Shown here: in pieces, positions 1 through 7,222 of the stretch
How positions within the stretch are numbered: position 1 is the first letter of the stretch
Layout: every line of letters starts with the position of its first letter
Assembly: GCA_964516805.1 (NCBI GenBank)
Contig: CAZEXI010000003.1
Coordinates: 1 to 64,000, forward strand
Reading direction: 5' to 3'
From: CAYSTL01 sp964516805
Lineage (GTDB): Archaea > Thermoplasmatota > Thermoplasmata > Halarchaeoplasmatales > Halarchaeoplasmataceae
DNA length: 64,000 nucleotides
Notes under the pieces: model-generated
Databases searched by the model: none
What the model saw: the letters and a program-made list of their open reading frames with translations, nothing else
Told to the model about the DNA's origin: nothing
Made by a program: the position numbers and the translations under genes

Positions 1-63
1 AGACACAGGGTTAGAAGCAGAGAACACCCGAAAGCTCCTTCCTAAATAGATTTAGGTAGGGGT
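1..63 (+). mobile_element. possible 3' end of an IS200/IS605-type tnpB with right-end hairpin
   Basis: Two frames stay open from the window edge: one ends at 47-49 (last residues NTRKLLPK), the other at 43-45 (last residues REHPKAPS). The second stop overlaps a strong imperfect hairpin, positions 34-46 pairing with 51-63 around a TAGA loop; its core is CCTAAAT-AG-ATTTAGG. A hairpin at the tnpB stop codon is typical of IS200/IS605 right ends, where it serves TnpA recognition and TnpB guide RNA. No transposase motif is visible because the gene lies outside the window. A plain transcription terminator for some other gene is equally possible. Confidence 0.25.
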
Positions 64-184
64 AGATTACAGAGGTAAACAGATCTATCATGATTATCGT
101 ATTATACACTGGACTATTAGATATAAATAATTTAACAATTGATCTTCAATTCCCTCAGATTTCTTATCTAATTGTCACGAAATC

Positions 185-274
185 TTATCTATGTTCCTCT
201 CTTAAATGCTTTCTATAGGCCTTTCTATTGGTAAACTTCTCACCACAGGCTTTGCATTTATACTCTTCTTCCAT
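185..274 (-). CDS. micro C2H2 zinc-finger protein, 29 aa
   Basis: The minus strand encodes 29 residues from an ATG to a TAA. They form one C2H2-type zinc finger: CKAC, a 15-residue spacer with an aromatic residue after the knuckle, then HLREEH. One-finger proteins of 30-60 residues are common in archaea and are thought to bind nucleic acid or protein partners; none is assigned a function here. It is divergent from the amidohydrolase gene to its right. A similar one-finger gene lies at 2203-2301, which supports this being real coding sequence. The exact role is unknown. Confidence 0.6.
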   Translation of the reverse strand: MEEEYKCKACGEKFTNRKAYRKHLREEHR

Positions 275-379
275 CTCTTTCACCCAAATAAAATAAAAGG
301 ATTTACTGCGATATATACTTTATCTTAAAGATAGTTCCAATAGTAAGTTGTAAATACAAAAAATTTGTTCGATGATACG

Positions 380-1582
380 ATGAAAGAGAAATATGAGATC
401 CCTTTATTGTATGATCACCACACCCACGTCTCACAATATGCTTCCTTGATAGATTGTTTAAATCTACAATATGCAGAAACAAAAAACAAAGCTATAAAAC
501 TTATTAAAGAAAGAGATGAGAAACCGACAATCGTATTAGGTTGGAACAGCGGTAAATTCTCTTTTGATAAAGAAGAATTGGATAAGTTAAAACCTTTAAT
601 AATCTGTAATCTGTCTTTCCATGGTTTTATCGTTAATCAACCAGCTAAGAAGATGCTGAAAGATTCTTATCCTGAATTAGTAGGAAAGATTGAAGACGAT
701 GAATGGGTAGAAAGAAACCTTCCAAAGATATTACGTAGATTATCGGAAATAAAATCATGTACTAACAGTAAAATCAAAAAATATTTTAAATCACTAGAGG
801 AGAAAGGTGTTTGGCTTGCTGAAGATATGCTTTTAACCGATGAAAAAACATTAGAATTGATAAAAGATTCCAAATTTTCAGATAGAACAAAATTTTGGGC
901 AGATTTAGAACTGTTCGAATCATTGAGTAAAGCAAACAGAGAAAATATCGAAGGTGTTAAGCTATTCACAGACGGTGCTCTAGGTGCATCTACAGCTGCT
1001 TTAAATGGATCTTACAAAAATGGCGGACGAGGAATACTCCTATATTCCAACCAAGAATTTAAAGATATAATGTTAAACCTTACCGACAGAGTCGATAAAA
1101 TAGCTGTACATGCCATCGGTGACAGAGCAATAGACCAGATAGTAGATGCAGTGGGTGAAATAGGAAAGGAAAAACTTCCAAAGATCCGAATGGAGCATGT
1201 CCAATTTATAACCGAAAGTATCGCAAAAAAAGCCCTTGATTTAGATATTACCTTATGTATGCAACCTAATTTTAATTCCGATTCACTGGATTACTCCGAT
1301 AGATTAAATGATGAGTATCTAAAACAAAATAATCAATTCAGAACTTTAATAGATGATGTTGGATTTGAACCTGGAAAAAATCTAATTTTTGGCTCAGATG
1401 GAATGCCACATGGCGTAGATTATGCACTTGATTCATCCATTTTTCCACCATATTATAAACAAAAATTGACTATCGATGAATTCAGAAAATGTTATTGTTT
1501 AGATAATAAGGATAATGGATACATAAAAGTAGAAATCAACCATAAAAATAAGAAAATCAAAACAGATGTTAAATATCAATAG
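380..1582 (+). CDS. amidohydrolase (metal-dependent, YtcJ-like)
   Basis: About 400 residues of the amidohydrolase superfamily TIM barrel. Visible metal/active-site elements in order are DHHTH near the N-terminus, VKLFTDGALG, HAIGDRA, RMEHVQ, and FGSDGMPHG with the catalytic Asp near the C-terminus. This order matches the Amidohydro_3/YtcJ group, which hydrolyses amide or imine bonds in small molecules; the substrate cannot be read. It is shorter than YtcJ proteins (about 530 aa). It begins directly at the HxH strand and lacks most of the N-terminal half of the composite beta-sandwich. I take ATG 380; an in-frame TTG at 365 adds five residues but has no Shine-Dalgarno. A TATA-like ATATATACT lies at 311-319. 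Confidence 0.8.
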   Translation: MKEKYEIPLLYDHHTHVSQYASLIDCLNLQYAETKNKAIKLIKERDEKPTIVLGWNSGKFSFDKEELDKLKPLIICNLSFHGFIVNQPAKKMLKDSYPELVGKIEDDEWVERNLPKILRRLSEIKSCTNSKIKKYFKSLEEKGVWLAEDMLLTDEKTLELIKDSKFSDRTKFWADLELFESLSKANRENIEGVKLFTDGALGASTAALNGSYKNGGRGILLYSNQEFKDIMLNLTDRVDKIAVHAIGDRAIDQIVDAVGEIGKEKLPKIRMEHVQFITESIAKKALDLDITLCMQPNFNSDSLDYSDRLNDEYLKQNNQFRTLIDDVGFEPGKNLIFGSDGMPHGVDYALDSSIFPPYYKQKLTIDEFRKCYCLDNKDNGYIKVEINHKNKKIKTDVKYQ

Positions 1583-1629
1583 TAAAAAGTGTAAAATAAC
1601 CCATATTTCCTTTTAATAGTAGATTAAAC

Positions 1630-2169
1630 ATGGAATCTGACATATTCATAAAAGGGGAAAGAGTAGATCTCAGGACCGTAGAAAAGGAAGATATTCAATT
1701 TTTGAAAAGAAATATAAATGATCCAAAGATCAGGAAGCATCTAGGTCAATGTAAGCCTTACAATCGAAAAAAAGAGGAAGAATTTGTTGAAAATATAGCT
1801 AATGGAAAAGAAAAGCAAGTCCATCTCTTAATCACTGATTCTAGAGATGAAGAAAAAATAGGTATGATATCTCTATTTAAAATAAACAAAAATTCTGGAA
1901 ATGCTGAGATAGGCCTTTGGATTACCCCAGAACATCAAGAAGAAGGCTTTGGTACTGAGGCTACCAGACTAATACTTGAATATGGATTTAATGAATTACG
2001 TATGCACAGATTATTTGCTAGAGTTTTCGAGAACAACCCTGAATCAATAAGGGTATGGGAAAAATTGAACTTTAAGAAAGAAGGTGTAATGAGAGAAGCA
2101 AGTTATAAAGATGGAAAATATGTAAACGTTTTGATCTATGGTATATTGAAAAAAGAATGGAAAGGTTAA
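1630..2169 (+). CDS. GNAT N-acetyltransferase, RimJ/RimL type
   Basis: 179 residues of the Acetyltransf_3 branch of GNAT enzymes, which move acetyl from acetyl-CoA to an amine (protein N-termini, spermidine or antibiotics). The N-terminal strand (VDLRTVEKEDI), the IGLWI strand, the acetyl-CoA loop EEGFGTEA and the C-terminal RVWEKLNFKKEG segment are in family order and spacing, and length is normal. It starts 48 nt after the amidohydrolase and may be cotranscribed. The substrate is not predictable; it could equally be a ribosomal-protein or a small-molecule acetylase. Confidence 0.85.
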   Translation: MESDIFIKGERVDLRTVEKEDIQFLKRNINDPKIRKHLGQCKPYNRKKEEEFVENIANGKEKQVHLLITDSRDEEKIGMISLFKINKNSGNAEIGLWITPEHQEEGFGTEATRLILEYGFNELRMHRLFARVFENNPESIRVWEKLNFKKEGVMREASYKDGKYVNVLIYGILKKEWKG

Positions 2170-2202
2170 GAATTGTTAAAATGATTTTATAATCCTTTCA
2201 GA

Positions 2203-2301
2203 TCAAGTGTGTTCCTCTTCTATATGTTTCTCTAACTCTTTTTTTGATCTAAAAGCCTCTCCACATATATCGCAATCGAAAAGAATATCGCGATCTTTCA
2301 A
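2203..2301 (-). CDS. micro C2H2 zinc-finger protein, 32 aa
   Basis: A 32-residue minus-strand ORF carrying one zinc finger: CDIC near residue 10 and HIEEEH near the end. It starts at TTG 2301, preceded on the same strand by GAGGTGAA, a good Shine-Dalgarno at suitable spacing; no in-frame ATG is available. It resembles the 29-aa protein at 185-274 in layout (CxxC, GExF, KxHxxEEH), so the two are likely paralogues. No function can be assigned beyond probable zinc binding. Confidence 0.55.
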   Translation of the reverse strand: MKDRDILFDCDICGEAFRSKKELEKHIEEEHT

Positions 2302-2371
2302 TTCGTGTTCACCTCTAAAGAACAATAATTTTCTTTATTTTTAAAATTATCGTTAAGATTATTTCAGTATC

Positions 2372-2506
2372 CTATATCTCTAGTATATCAACGATAAAAT
2401 CACTTGCTTTCTTTAATTGGTTCAGTTCTTTTGATGCTAAATAATGACCTGTATTTGGATGGAGCATCTTTGGTCTTTCCTTTTTATATCTATCTTTATA
2501 TGGCAT
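2372..2506 (-). CDS. small hypothetical protein, 44 aa
   Basis: An uninterrupted 44-codon minus-strand ORF from ATG to TAG. The product is basic in its first half (MPYKDRYKKERPKM) and ends with a predicted amphipathic helix (ASDFIVDILEI). It has no Cys motif and no membrane segment. It sits on the same strand as the zinc-finger gene 70 nt downstream and would explain an otherwise empty gap. I do not recognise the family, and a chance ORF cannot be excluded. Confidence 0.4.
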   Translation of the reverse strand: MPYKDRYKKERPKMLHPNTGHYLASKELNQLKKASDFIVDILEI

Positions 2507-2608
2507 TCTATCCACACTTCTTTATTACATTTTGTGTTAATCTAATAAATAAACATTTGTGTCTAGTAAAACCCTAAAGTTCATATTAATCAATATTAAT
2601 CTATAACT

Positions 2609-2902
2609 ATGTGTTTCGAAGAAGTAAATGGTGAAAATGACATACACGATGTGAAGATCTTTACAATCAGTACTTGTGGTTGGTGTAAAAAAGTGAAAAA
2701 ATTATTGAAAGAATTGGATGTGAAATACAGGTATGTCGATATCGATACTATTGAAGGTGATAAAAGCAAAGAAATTAGAGACGAATTAAAAGAATACAAT
2801 CCAAATATTAGTACACCAACAATGGTCATAGACAAAGGAGAGGAAGTTATAATTGGTTATCAAAAAGATAGAATCAAAGAGGTGTTGGAGGATGAGGGAT
2901 AA
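2609..2902 (+). CDS. glutaredoxin-like protein
   Basis: 97 residues with a thioredoxin fold: strand VKIFTIST, redox motif CGWC (residues 23-26), helix, strand YRYVDID, and the cis-proline loop STPTMVI. This fits the small archaeal glutaredoxin/NrdH-like family that passes electrons to disulfides. It overlaps the start of the ferredoxin:thioredoxin reductase gene by 11 nt. The pair therefore very likely forms an electron relay in which FTR reduces this glutaredoxin, instead of NADPH-dependent thioredoxin reductase. The first ~14 residues precede the domain, so an internal start is possible, but no better ATG is seen. Confidence 0.85.
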   Translation: MCFEEVNGENDIHDVKIFTISTCGWCKKVKKLLKELDVKYRYVDIDTIEGDKSKEIRDELKEYNPNISTPTMVIDKGEEVIIGYQKDRIKEVLEDEG

Positions 2903-3410
2903 AAAAGAGATGAAGATGTTCGTTGAAAAAAATGCCGAAGAAAATGGATATCATGTTTGTCCAGATGAAGAATTACTAGATGATTTAATAGAAGGGCTTG
3001 TAAAAAATGAAGAAAGATATGGCTATGCATCATGTCCTTGTAGACAAGCTAGCGGAATCAAAAGGTATGATGTAGACATAATTTGTCCTTGCGAATATAG
3101 GGATGCTGATGTCAATGAACACGGTATGTGTTACTGCGGTTTATTTGTATCTGAAGAACTTAAAAAAGATCCTACAAAGATGGGGTCAATTCCAGAAAGA
3201 AGACCTTCAGAAATAATAGAAGCAGGTATGGAAGCAAAAGAAGAAGGAAAACAAATTAAAAAAGAAGCAAACAGTAAAACAGAAAAAGATAATATCAAGG
3301 TCTGGCGATGCAGTGTTTGTGGATACCTAGCTGCTAGGGAAAATCCACCTCCTGTATGTCCAATATGTAAAGCCAAATCTGAAAGGTTTGGGGAATTCAA
3401 ATTTGGATAG
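2892..3410 (+). CDS. ferredoxin:thioredoxin reductase catalytic subunit fused to rubredoxin
   Basis: 172 residues in two parts. Residues 9-90 are the FTR catalytic (beta) chain with all six key cysteines: CPC at 48/50, CPC at 65/67 and CYC at 80/82. By family knowledge four bind the 4Fe-4S cluster and two form the active disulfide. After a Lys/Glu-rich linker the last ~40 residues are rubredoxin-like, with two CxxC knuckles (CSVC, CPIC). It takes electrons from ferredoxin, perhaps through the rubredoxin iron, and reduces thioredoxin/glutaredoxin partners. ATG 2892 lies within the end of the glutaredoxin gene next to GGAGG; ATG 2910 is an alternative start. Confidence 0.88.
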   Translation: MRDKKEMKMFVEKNAEENGYHVCPDEELLDDLIEGLVKNEERYGYASCPCRQASGIKRYDVDIICPCEYRDADVNEHGMCYCGLFVSEELKKDPTKMGSIPERRPSEIIEAGMEAKEEGKQIKKEANSKTEKDNIKVWRCSVCGYLAARENPPPVCPICKAKSERFGEFKFG

Positions 3411-3440
3411 GTTTATAAAATAAAACATGATTCATTTTCT

Positions 3441-4253
3441 ATGATGGTAAGCAACAGAGATATAACAGAGTTAGAAATGTTCTGTAAAGAGGAATATAAA
3501 GAAGCAAATAGTGTTATTCATAGATGGGGACATATATCTCGAGTTGCTGATGGTGCTAGGTGGTTTGTTAAAGTAAGAAACGGATCAAAAGAAGACCAGA
3601 AATTGGCTTATGTTGCTGGTCTACTACACGATTTTGTCAGACCAATCACAGAAGAAAGATGCCATGCAGAAGCCAGTGCAGAATCAGCAGAAGAGATTTT
3701 ATCAGTTTACAATTTTAATAAAAACAATATATCAAAGATATGCAAAGCAATAAAGGACCATAGAAACCCACCCAAAAATTGGGATTCCATATTACATCAG
3801 TCTGTGTATCTCGCTGATAAAATATTCGAACATATGGGAGCTTATCTAGATTTTAGAGCTTGTTTGTGGGCAGGGGAGCTTTCTAAAACAGATTATAAAG
3901 GTCTCGAACCAGTAGAAGCAGTTTTAACCTATTATGATAAAGCTTCAGATAAATTCTTGGAAAGAGACTTTCCTGAGTTTACAGAACCTATCGTTTCTTA
4001 CCAACGACGTTGGAATGAGAGATTTCACGAAGAACTAATCCAGGAGAGATCTTGGGCTGAGGACATGTCAACTAGACTTTTCAGAAAGGGTAAAGAAAAG
4101 GCTGATTTTGATAAAGTTCTGAAAAATTTTGAAACAAATTATCCTGAGCAAGAAAAATGGAAAAACGAAATGTTATCCTATATAGATTCAGAGCTGACCT
4201 CAAGTATATTTAATATTATCATCAATAAATCAAGATCAGCAGCTAAATTCTAA
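3441..4253 (+). CDS. HD-domain hydrolase
   Basis: 270 residues. The metal-binding HD signature is visible: His31 in HRWGHISRV, then H63-D64 in LLHDF, with a further His in KAIKDHRNPP and an Asp in LADKIFEH. HD proteins are metal-dependent phosphohydrolases, often acting on nucleotides or phosphate monoesters; the substrate is unknown. The C-terminal ~120 residues are helical and charged and not recognised. TTTATAAAA at 3412-3420 lies 29 nt before the ATG, so the transcript is probably leaderless. The 3' end overlaps the convergent gene by 18 nt. Confidence 0.75.
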   Translation: MMVSNRDITELEMFCKEEYKEANSVIHRWGHISRVADGARWFVKVRNGSKEDQKLAYVAGLLHDFVRPITEERCHAEASAESAEEILSVYNFNKNNISKICKAIKDHRNPPKNWDSILHQSVYLADKIFEHMGAYLDFRACLWAGELSKTDYKGLEPVEAVLTYYDKASDKFLERDFPEFTEPIVSYQRRWNERFHEELIQERSWAEDMSTRLFRKGKEKADFDKVLKNFETNYPEQEKWKNEMLSYIDSELTSSIFNIIINKSRSAAKF

Positions 4254-4733
4254 ACCTCCATCATCATCTAGAACCACTCTCTTAGTTCCTTTCATGCTGA
4301 TATTGATGTATTTTTTACCCTGTGACCTTTCTGAAAAAATATCAACGATTTCTTCCAAATCTATCACCGCTCTGTTAGATACTAATAAGTCATTATCGAC
4401 TCTATGAAAGCTTTTACGGATAAATTTTCTTGCCTCTTCTCTTTCTAATTTTTGTACTCTCTCATCAGGATGACCATTTTCATCTATAGTAATCTTCCAA
4501 ATATCTCCATCTTCAGAGGATATACCAAACTTACCACCCAATATTGGTTTAAACTTTCCGTTATCTAATATTTCATTTAGAATTTCACCAATTCTTTCAT
4601 CTAATTTTGAATCAGTCAAATTTTTACCAGTATTTCTGAACTCAAGTACTCCTTCTTTCTCCCAAAATTTATACTTCCATGCGGTATTCCTTAATTCTCT
4701 ATCCATTGTATTCAAAATCTCATTTAATTCCAT
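4236..4733 (-). CDS. hypothetical protein, 165 aa
   Basis: I do not recognise this family. It is a soluble, charged alpha/beta protein without cysteine clusters, signal peptide or membrane segment. Its C-terminal part (KKYINISMKGTKRVVLDD) looks like a beta-hairpin. It converges on the HD-domain gene and shares its last 18 nt. The intact frame and normal amino-acid composition for this genome support a real gene. Confidence 0.6.
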   Translation of the reverse strand: MELNEILNTMDRELRNTAWKYKFWEKEGVLEFRNTGKNLTDSKLDERIGEILNEILDNGKFKPILGGKFGISSEDGDIWKITIDENGHPDERVQKLEREEARKFIRKSFHRVDNDLLVSNRAVIDLEEIVDIFSERSQGKKYINISMKGTKRVVLDDDGGLEFSC

Positions 4734-4806
4734 GATAAGACCTCATAGTGTAATATTATAAGATAAACAACACCTTGATAAGTTTAATTATTTTTATAAA
4801 AAACTA

Positions 4807-5106
4807 TTATTTGTACTCGATTTCTTCTATAGTATTCTCTATCAAATCTTTCCACTCATCATGCTGATATTTTGTCTTTAGTAATTGATTCCTTTGCTCT
4901 TCTGAAACTGATCTATCCTCAAGTTGAGATTCGAGTTGCTTGATTTTTATCTTTCTTCTTTCTTTCTCTAACCTTAAGTTATTTAAAGCCTCTTCGAAGG
5001 TCATATCTATACCGGGTAATTCATCTTCTTTATCCTTATTTTGAAATATTTTTCGCATTATCCTTATCAGTTCGAGCTCATCCGAAGGTATACTATCGAC
5101 CCTCAT
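4807..5106 (-). CDS. hypothetical coiled-coil protein, 99 aa
   Basis: Mostly helical, with a strongly charged stretch around residues 45-95 (RLEKERRKIKIKQLESQL) that reads as a coiled coil. No catalytic motif or transmembrane region is visible and I do not recognise a family. It lies 73 nt upstream of the 165-aa hypothetical gene on the same strand and may share its transcript. The AT-rich stretch at 5107-5377 upstream carries its promoter and the operator-like repeat of the divergent PIN gene. Confidence 0.55.
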   Translation of the reverse strand: MRVDSIPSDELELIRIMRKIFQNKDKEDELPGIDMTFEEALNNLRLEKERRKIKIKQLESQLEDRSVSEEQRNQLLKTKYQHDEWKDLIENTIEEIEYK

Positions 5107-5223
5107 CTCTAATAACGTATAAAAATGATATATAATTTTCGTTAAATGGAATTGAAATATCGTTTAATTTGCTTAATTTAAATCATTTATTTTTATTATA
5201 TTTATTAATATGATTAAGGAGAA

Positions 5224-5269
5224 GTTCAGTTATGATAAATAAAATAACATACATTCACTTTAACTGAAC
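5224..5269. repeat. 9-bp perfect inverted repeat upstream of the PIN pair
   Basis: GTTCAGTTA (5224-5232) and TAACTGAAC (5261-5269) are perfect inverted arms 28 nt apart in the 271-nt gap between divergent genes. The spacing is long for an RNA hairpin and fits two half-sites for a dimeric DNA-binding protein better. It lies about 110 nt before the first PIN gene. Apart from this and AT-rich promoter-like stretches I see nothing else at 5107-5377. Confidence 0.4.
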
Positions 5270-5377
5270 GTTTTAACCAAAAACAATATATGTTATAATG
5301 ATTATCATATAAATATACTTAAAGGGTTATAATCATCAGCTATTAGAAATACCCAGTTAGTACTTAGGAGGGAGCAG

Positions 5378-5806
5378 ATGTATCTTGACACTGATATTAC
5401 TATGGCTTTGATAGGTCTTGACGATATTCTACTTGGTAAATTAGAGTTAGATAACAGGGAAAACTTAAAGACCTCTATCATGACAGTATTTGAAATCAAA
5501 GATATCGTTTCAGAGATGGATTCTGATCTAGAGCTTCGAGAGATATATAAAAAGATTCAAAATGAGAATATAGAACTTCTTCCATTCACATCAGAAATTC
5601 TAAAATTGGCAATAAAATTGTTAGATGAATATAATGAACTTATATTATTTGACACACAACATGCTATAAATGCAGCACACTGTATACACATTAATGAAAC
5701 AATATTATCCACTGATACATTATACAAAAAAATAGGAGATTTAAAACTCAAAAATCCAATAAAATTACAAAATCAAGAAGATTTTTTTCTCATGTGTGAA
5801 GAGTAG
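5378..5806 (+). CDS. PIN-domain ribonuclease (VapC-like)
   Basis: 142 residues with a PIN-domain layout: strand MYLDTDITMALI with the first acidic residue (Asp4), the conserved Glu in MTVFEI, an Asp in ILFDTQHAINAAH and an Asp in LSTDTLY. PIN proteins cut RNA with Mg2+, usually as VapC toxins. No VapB antitoxin gene is visible upstream, only an inverted repeat. The start is firm: AGGAGGG lies six nt before the ATG. A diverged copy follows 110 nt downstream. It may act as a toxin, or in RNA processing together with its paralogue. Confidence 0.7.
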   Translation: MYLDTDITMALIGLDDILLGKLELDNRENLKTSIMTVFEIKDIVSEMDSDLELREIYKKIQNENIELLPFTSEILKLAIKLLDEYNELILFDTQHAINAAHCIHINETILSTDTLYKKIGDLKLKNPIKLQNQEDFFLMCEE

Positions 5807-5916
5807 TAGAGTTAAAATTTTATTCGAAATATATTGATAGATGGCAATAAAGAATATATACCTATGAAGATTAATTTATTCATATAGTAGGACTTGTCTT
5901 AAAAGAAGGAATGTTC

Positions 5917-6303
5917 ATGTATTTAGCTATAGATGTAATAATGGCCATGATAGAAGATGAAGACTGGTTCATTAAAGAAGTAGACCATTCAAAAATTAAA
6001 AATCCAAAAACTTCTGTTATGACAGTATTTGAAATTTTAAAAATTAATTCAGAAATAGGTATAAATCATTCAGATTTATTATCAAAATTAAACAAAAATA
6101 ATATTGAAATCATATCTTTTACACCTGAAATGACTGAAACAGTTCAATCTATTTTAAGTAAATACTCAGACCTTTTTGATATTGGATCTTTAAATTCCAT
6201 ACATATCGCTCATTCATTGTCATTAAACGAACCAATTGTTTCAACAAATCCTGTTTATGATTATCTCAATGAAATAGAACATATCGACCCTAGGAAATTA
6301 TAA
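5917..6303 (+). CDS. degenerate PIN-domain paralogue
   Basis: 128 residues aligning end to end with the preceding PIN protein. Shared anchors are MYLxxDxxMAMI, TSVMTVFEI, the IAHS helix and STNPVYDYL. Three of the four acidic active-site positions are changed: Asp4 to Ala, the DTQHA Asp to Gly, and STD to STN. Only the MTVFE Glu remains, so it is probably not a nuclease. It might be a regulatory or antitoxin-like partner of its active neighbour. I choose ATG 5917, six nt after AGAAGGA; an ATG at 5911 overlaps that motif's spacing region. Confidence 0.65.
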   Translation: MYLAIDVIMAMIEDEDWFIKEVDHSKIKNPKTSVMTVFEILKINSEIGINHSDLLSKLNKNNIEIISFTPEMTETVQSILSKYSDLFDIGSLNSIHIAHSLSLNEPIVSTNPVYDYLNEIEHIDPRKL

Positions 6304-6365
6304 AAAAAGACCCGTTCTTGTTTAATCAAAAAGTTAAAACAGCTAGTCGTAGATAATCTATTTAC

Positions 6366-6767
6366 ATGAATGAGATAATACTATTAGTACTCTCATCTTT
6401 GCTCATGTTTGTATTACATGAGGTTTTTCATTACCTTTCACTGATTTTACTTCAAGTTGAATTCAAATTATTTTATATTTCAAAAAAAGGAATCGGTTTT
6501 ATCGTAGATAACCAATACATGAGATATGATAATAAATTACTTTTTTTCTTTTTATTCCCTACAGTACTTTCTCTTTCGGTCCTAATCGATCCATATTCAA
6601 GATTTTTGATATTTTTTAGCATCTTGAATCTACTCTGGAGTCTGTCAGATATCGGTACCGTTTCTAAGATAAGAAAAAAACCTCCCCAGAGAAGGATCGA
6701 TTGGGCAAACGAATGGGACAGGGAATCATTAGAAAATTCCTTTTTTACTGTAACAATAAAATTTTAA
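6366..6767 (+). CDS. membrane protein with HExxH motif (DUF3267-like zincin)
   Basis: 133 residues. The first hydrophobic helix runs into VLHEVFHYLSL, an HExxH zinc-protease motif inside or next to a membrane segment, as in DUF3267 and M50-type intramembrane zincins. Two further hydrophobic segments follow (LLFFFLFPTVLSL and FLIFFSILNLLWSL), then a basic C-terminal tail. The Asp expected in the third helix may be that of LSDIG. It is shorter than most family members and the substrate is unknown. It follows the PIN pair by 62 nt. Confidence 0.6.
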   Translation: MNEIILLVLSSLLMFVLHEVFHYLSLILLQVEFKLFYISKKGIGFIVDNQYMRYDNKLLFFFLFPTVLSLSVLIDPYSRFLIFFSILNLLWSLSDIGTVSKIRKKPPQRRIDWANEWDRESLENSFFTVTIKF

Positions 6768-7096
6768 TCTGCTATATCATTTATTTTAGATGCCATGATA
6801 AAATCGTTTTCAGAGAGTCCATCTATAGCGTGAGTTGTTAATTTTAATTCCACCGTATTCCATGATATTTTGATATCAGGATGATGACCTTCACTATCAG
6901 CAAGATCAGCAACCTTATTTACAAATTTCATCGATTCATTAAAATTTTTAAATTTGAACGTTCTCTCGATTTTATGCAATCCTTCTCTATCAAGTTTCCA
7001 TTCTTCTAAATCTCTCATGTATCTATCTTCTTCAACCTTTGTTAAAGGAGGTTCACCACCTTCACAAGGTACACAGTGCTTATTTTTTAATTCCAT
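6764..7096 (-). CDS. pterin-4a-carbinolamine dehydratase
   Basis: 110 residues with the PCD signature: the FKFKNFNESMKFVNKVADLAD helix region followed by EGHHPDIKISWNTVELKLTTH, containing the catalytic HHP and the downstream His. The enzyme dehydrates 4a-hydroxy-tetrahydropterins; in archaea its exact role may be in pterin salvage or as a cofactor-binding protein. I choose ATG 7096, preceded by GGTGATG; the longer frame from 7150 adds an unrelated hydrophobic stretch. It overlaps the convergent membrane-protein gene by 4 nt. A methanopterin-type gene (mptE) lies elsewhere in the window. Confidence 0.88.
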   Translation of the reverse strand: MELKNKHCVPCEGGEPPLTKVEEDRYMRDLEEWKLDREGLHKIERTFKFKNFNESMKFVNKVADLADSEGHHPDIKISWNTVELKLTTHAIDGLSENDFIMASKINDIAD

Positions 7097-7175
7097 ATCA
7101 TCACCAAATAAACCAATAAAATTAATAGATATAAAACTAACTAAGTTCAAACCTAAAAATAATTAAACAGAGATT

Positions 7176-7200
7176 GGAGAGTTTTACTCTCCATCCTTTT
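7176..7200 (-). terminator. hairpin terminator candidate after alba
   Basis: GGAGAGT (7176-7182), three-base loop, ACTCTCC (7186-7192): a perfect 7-bp stem 30 nt past the alba stop codon on the minus strand, followed there by a moderately T-rich run. It separates alba from the dehydratase gene. Hairpin termination is less general in archaea than T-runs, hence moderate confidence. Confidence 0.45.
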
Positions 7201-7222
7201 AAATGGATTAACATTCTCCGAT

